From contig CACXCI010000043.1 of NCBI GenBank assembly GCA_902766105.1, forward strand, positions 1-64,000: DNA of 64,000 nucleotides. Direction: 5' to 3'. Origin of the DNA: an uncultured bacterium (lineage in GTDB: Bacteria; Cyanobacteriota; Vampirovibrionia; Gastranaerophilales; Gastranaerophilaceae). A program made the position numbers and the translations under genes. The notes under the pieces were generated by a model. It saw only the letters and a list, made by a program, of their open reading frames with translations, had not been told where the DNA came from and searched no databases. Positions 61,165 to 64,000 of the stretch are shown piece after piece; the stretch's first letter is position 1, and each line of letters starts with the position of its first letter.

Positions 61165-61509
61165 TTATACAGAAATTTGAGAAATTCTATCATAGGCATT
61201 TATAACTTTACCTACAAGCTGAGTAGCAACACTGACTGATATTTCCGATTTTGACATTGCAGTCATTACATCATGGATATCAACATTTTTATTTCCGGAC
61301 ATAACGTCTTTTAAAAGATTATCCGGAGCATTCATCTCAGTGTTAAGATTTTCCACCAACCCGCTAAAAACCTGTTTGAAATTTTGACCTTCCGGAGATT
61401 CAACTCTATCCATTCGAGCACTCGGAATTCCACGACCTATACCATTATCGAATTTCGTATGCTGTATTCGTGAAGCCAAGTCATATTGTGGAAAATAATT
61501 ACTCTGCAT
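61165..61509 (-). CDS. fliE: Flagellar hook-basal body protein FliE
   Basis: FliE joins the MS ring to the rod. The 114 residues end with the family block NVDIHDVMTAMSKSEISVSV, then LVGKVINAYDRISQISV, which matches FliE's usual end. The variable N-terminal part includes GQNFKQVFSGLVENLN. GAGG lies 8 bases before the ATG at 61509, which decides the start against a longer frame. It is the first gene of the five-gene flagellar unit. A 140-base gap upstream holds a short hairpin (61594-61621). Confidence 0.9.
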   Translation of the reverse strand: MQSNYFPQYDLASRIQHTKFDNGIGRGIPSARMDRVESPEGQNFKQVFSGLVENLNTEMNAPDNLLKDVMSGNKNVDIHDVMTAMSKSEISVSVATQLVGKVINAYDRISQISV

Positions 61510-61650
61510 AATACTACCTCTCAATCATATATTACTCTATACGCTCGGTCAATTTCAACTATATTAAGCAAAAATCAATCAAACGAACTAGAAACAGTGC
61601 AAATAATACTACCTGCACTGTTTTTAATGATTTATTAAGAAAAGTCAAAT

Positions 61651-62100
61651 TTATTTAATATCTTCAAGCTCTTTTCTTATATCTTCCACAGAAATTCGAA
61701 CAACAGGAGAATTTTCATCCTTCTTCAAAACACAATTCTTTATTTCTGCTTGAACAATAAAGCGTTTACACAAAATACAAATAAAATTATGTCCCCAAAT
61801 ATAAATTGTTGCATCTTTACACCTATCCTGCCCTGCCTGAATTATAGCATTTTGTTCGGCATGAATAGAACGGCAAGTTTCATATTGAGTCCCTGATGGA
61901 ATATTATTTTTTATACGAAAACACTCACCACGCTCTGCGCATGATTCAACTTTAGACGGAGTACCGTTATAACCTGTCGCTTTAATTTTTTTATCCTCTC
62001 CAACAATAACAGCTCCAACCTGAGCCCTGATACAATTTGAACGTGAAGCACAAGTTTTTGCCAAATCCAAAAAATATTCATCCCACGGTTTAATTTTCAT
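61651..62100 (-). CDS. Deoxycytidylate (dCMP) deaminase family protein
   Basis: The 149-residue zinc enzyme converts dCMP to dUMP for thymidylate synthesis (ComEB/DctD-like). It shows the zinc motif HAEQNAI near residue 80 and the second ligand pair in FICILCKRF near residue 107, in place of the common PCxxC. CAERGECFR is an extra cysteine-rich stretch often seen in this family. It lies 10 bases past the PurH-like gene and is likely cotranscribed with it. Confidence 0.9.
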   Translation of the reverse strand: MKIKPWDEYFLDLAKTCASRSNCIRAQVGAVIVGEDKKIKATGYNGTPSKVESCAERGECFRIKNNIPSGTQYETCRSIHAEQNAIIQAGQDRCKDATIYIWGHNFICILCKRFIVQAEIKNCVLKKDENSPVVRISVEDIRKELEDIK

Positions 62101-62109
62101 AACACTCCT

Positions 62110-63045
62110 TTAATATCTGTAATTTCTTATACCTGTTGCAATCAAAACTATGTTATATTTGTCCGTAATTTTGGCAATCTTTTTAGATTCAGCACCATCA
62201 CCGGCTTCTATAATTAAACCGATTCTTCCTTGTATTGCAGCATTGACAATTTCCTCATTTTCAACAAAACCGTCTATAGCCAATACAGCATCTTTTGAAT
62301 TTTCACAAGCAAAATCCATAGCATCTTCAACTGCATCAGCACCGTTGATATATCCCTGAGAAATTGCACACACAGCCAAATCTTTAGCAATTACGGCAGA
62401 ATTTGTTCGTGTATATTTTGCAACCTTCCAAGCAAAAATAGCATCTTCTGCCATTTGCTGCGTCGGTTTGGTCTTTCCGCAAACCTTGAACGAAGATTTT
62501 GTAAGCTTACTTTTATTTTGCTCCTGAACCAAATAGCCAAAAGGAGTAACCTTTACTCCGGATGTAGAAAAGCCTAACATCTCTTGTAACGGACTTTTAA
62601 TTCTTATTATATTTATATCCGTATTTTTAACCAAATAATCAAGAGCTTCATTTTCAAACCCAACAGAAATCACATTTCTGATTTTCATAGCACATAATTG
62701 CTTAGCACACTCTAATGTAACATTTTTACTGAACCCAACAGTTGAAGAACATAAATTAACAGGATCACACTCTATTGCTTTTTCAAAGGCATTATCTACA
62801 GATGAACCAAGTGCAACAGATGAAAGCATGTTAGATTTTGCTATTGCAACAGTATTCACATCAAAGAACTCACCCAAAACTTCAACAACTCTGGTAAAAT
62901 TCAAAAAATCCAAATATTCTAAAGCATCATTATCACTTAAAATTTCGTATTCAAGCCCACATTCCAATGGCGAAATTGCAGCCTCTTGAAACACATTTTC
63001 ACCATAAGGTAAACTTTTATATTCTTTTATTTCTATTATTTCCAT
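62110..63045 (-). CDS. Divergent PurH-like (AICAR transformylase domain) protein
   Basis: The 311 residues follow the AICARFT half of PurH: LPYGENVFQEAA (usual LRYGENPHQ-AA) near residue 12, AIFAWKVAKYTRTNSAVIAKDLAV near residue 207 and GLIIEAGDGAESKKIA to GIRNYRY at the end. The IMP cyclohydrolase half is missing, and where active enzymes have the Lys-His-x-Asn-Pro-Cys-Gly motif this one reads AKSNMLSSVALG, without Lys-His or Pro-Cys. It may be catalytically dead, perhaps regulatory, or have changed its reaction. It is the upstream gene of a unit with dCMP deaminase. Confidence 0.82.
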   Translation of the reverse strand: MEIIEIKEYKSLPYGENVFQEAAISPLECGLEYEILSDNDALEYLDFLNFTRVVEVLGEFFDVNTVAIAKSNMLSSVALGSSVDNAFEKAIECDPVNLCSSTVGFSKNVTLECAKQLCAMKIRNVISVGFENEALDYLVKNTDINIIRIKSPLQEMLGFSTSGVKVTPFGYLVQEQNKSKLTKSSFKVCGKTKPTQQMAEDAIFAWKVAKYTRTNSAVIAKDLAVCAISQGYINGADAVEDAMDFACENSKDAVLAIDGFVENEEIVNAAIQGRIGLIIEAGDGAESKKIAKITDKYNIVLIATGIRNYRY

Positions 63046-63203
63046 AATATCCCTCTATTTCAGGATAATGCTAACATAAAAAAGAGTTACTATCAAGTTA
63101 ATAAAACTTAAAGTTAAACCGTCGGACAACACATACAGCTTGATAAATTAATTTATCTTTAATATAATAATCTTGTCTAAAAACAATAATTTATGAGGGA
63201 AAA

Positions 63204-63794
63204 ATGGCTATAGAGAATTTGAATGACGGTGTTGGGAAAAAGATTGTAGAAGCTTTGATGATGCAAGCTGATGAAGCTACCGATGAGAACATGATTACGG
63301 AAGAAGAACCGGAAATTTCTGAAAGTAATGATAAGCAAATCGAATACAACAATTCCATACAAAGCAATATTCAACAGCAGATTCATTCTCAGCTCGAATT
63401 TCAATCAGCTATTCAGCAACCAAGCATTGATAACGCCTTCAATCAAAGTTTGGCTCAGAATTTAGGAAACAGCTTTATTGCAGACGATTACGAATACCCT
63501 CAAAACGTAGCAATAATAAGACAATTAGTTGCAAAGCTTCCTGCAGGAGTAGCTCCAAAGACAGGTGCGGTAATTATTAAACAAACAATGGAAGCCTTAG
63601 GAATATCAATGAGCAGCGTATTAGAAGAAGCTAAGCAAGTTCAGGATAATTTAAGACAAAGCGCAAAAGATTGTCAAGCTAGTATTGCAGAGTATAAAAA
63701 ACAAATAAATATATTAGAAGCAAAATCTCAAATGTATCAAAGACAGGCTTCCGGCTTGACAGATATTATCAGCTTATTTATTCAGAGCAGATAG
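63204..63794 (+). CDS. Hypothetical coiled-coil protein
   Basis: The 196-residue product is helical. An acidic, Gln/Asn-rich N-terminal half (residues 20-90) precedes a small folded block (PQNVAIIRQLVAKLPAGVAP) and a coiled coil from about residue 140 to the end. No signal peptide or membrane segment. GAGGG lies 5 bases before the ATG. I do not recognise a family. The convergent gene next to it is also coiled-coil, so they may interact; this is an inference. Confidence 0.7.
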   Translation: MAIENLNDGVGKKIVEALMMQADEATDENMITEEEPEISESNDKQIEYNNSIQSNIQQQIHSQLEFQSAIQQPSIDNAFNQSLAQNLGNSFIADDYEYPQNVAIIRQLVAKLPAGVAPKTGAVIIKQTMEALGISMSSVLEEAKQVQDNLRQSAKDCQASIAEYKKQINILEAKSQMYQRQASGLTDIISLFIQSR

Positions 63795-63806
63795 GGATAT
63801 TATACA

Positions 63807-64000
63807 CTAATTACCTATAGAATAAGAGAATGCACTTTTAACATTTGCATCAATCATTGATTGACAAGATTCCATTTCTTGTGTGTATTCTTTGATTTGA
63901 AGTTCAAGTGCAGATTTCTGCTGCATAAGCTTTTCTTCCAATAATTTTAATTTATATTGTCTTTGCTGTAATTTTTTCGCAATCAAACTATCTGATTCAT
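63807..64000 (-). CDS. Coiled-coil protein, C-terminal part (runs off right edge)
   Basis: The minus-strand frame is open from the right edge to a TAG at 63807-63809, giving 64 codons. The visible end is a Gln/Glu/Lys-rich coiled coil (KLQQRQYKLKLLEEKLMQQ, then LELQIKEYTQEMESC) with a short polar tail (SAFSYSIGN). Its start lies outside the window, so no product can be named. It is convergent with the coiled-coil gene at 63204-63794, 12 bases apart. Confidence 0.6.
   Translation of the reverse strand, partial: ESDSLIAKKLQQRQYKLKLLEEKLMQQKSALELQIKEYTQEMESCQSMIDANVKSAFSYSIGN

Noticed and set aside
61594-61621. Terminator between dCMP deaminase and fliE
   Set aside because: The 8-bp stem has a 12-base loop and its T-run lies on the plus strand, where no gene ends; it is weak for the minus-strand genes.
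1-64000. CRISPR array or rRNA genes
   Set aside because: No regularly spaced direct repeats and no rRNA-like sequence were seen on reading both strands.

Overview
The window is AT-rich, densely coded and Gram-negative in character. The likely source is a non-photosynthetic relative of the cyanobacteria (class Vampirovibrionia, formerly Melainabacteria, probably the gut order Gastranaerophilales). This is an inference from gene content and not from a marker-gene tree. Supporting features are a four-repeat ribosomal protein S1 of the cyanobacterial kind, an orphan RpaB-like response regulator, an outer-membrane system (TpsB-type barrel, OmpH/Skp chaperone), a flagellum, no photosynthesis genes, and strictly fermentative H2 metabolism: pyruvate:ferredoxin oxidoreductase (PFOR) and a trimeric electron-bifurcating [FeFe] hydrogenase.

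Layout. 0-2.3 kb: 3' part of PFOR. 2.3-9.4 kb (minus strand): a Cys-His-Asp protein, rsfS-rpiB, a flagellar cluster (fliJ, FliK-like, hook/rod protein), rpsA, a DedA protein, hup and two small membrane or secreted proteins. 9.7-12.6 kb (plus): PilZ protein, Orn/Lys/Arg decarboxylase-like enzyme, DUF3137 protein. 12.6-16 kb (minus): lytic transglycosylase, queA, yidC, tRNA-Pro. 16.1-22.9 kb (plus): an envelope operon (acyltransferase, nitrilase, PBP4, GT2, Gfo/Idh oxidoreductase, CDP-alcohol phosphatidyltransferase) ending in trmL and nnrD. 22.9-29.3 kb: speH, the RpaB-like regulator, a membrane-anchored SF2 helicase, tRNA-Leu with a duplicated 3' end, and a patatin phospholipase. 29.4-37.2 kb (minus): trxB, pgi, a 717-aa flagellar-type exported protein, bioA and bioD. 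37.3-44.4 kb: the TpsB-like barrel, OmpH, and hydA-hydB-hydC. 44.5-47.4 kb: a DUF2339 membrane gene split by one in-frame TGA, then nth. 47.4-55.6 kb: GT39, small secreted proteins, an HExxH protein, a PadR regulator, a DUF512 radical enzyme, yidD, a LysM/proline-rich protein, and a radical SAM/SPASM enzyme that overlaps a small secreted protein. 55.6-61.5 kb (minus): fliE-fliF-fliG-fliH-flhA. 61.6-64 kb: dCMP deaminase, a degenerate PurH-like protein and two coiled-coil proteins.

How the genes fit together. PFOR would produce reduced ferredoxin and acetyl-CoA, and HydABC would re-oxidise ferredoxin together with NADH to H2. The flagellar genes are split into at least two blocks and are joined by a c-di-GMP-binding PilZ protein and an exported protein with a flagellin-like layout.

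The most intriguing unexplained signal is a motif placed directly after the signal peptide in both the TpsB-like barrel (37.3-39.3 kb) and the 98-aa secreted protein (55.3 kb) whose gene overlaps the radical SAM/SPASM gene. This suggests an envelope system with a small partner that may be modified. Other signals worth attention are REP-like palindromes with a shared loop and tail at four sites, a tRNA-Leu 3'-end duplication around a palindromic insert, near-absence of TGA as a stop codon, and a PurH-like protein without its catalytic motif.
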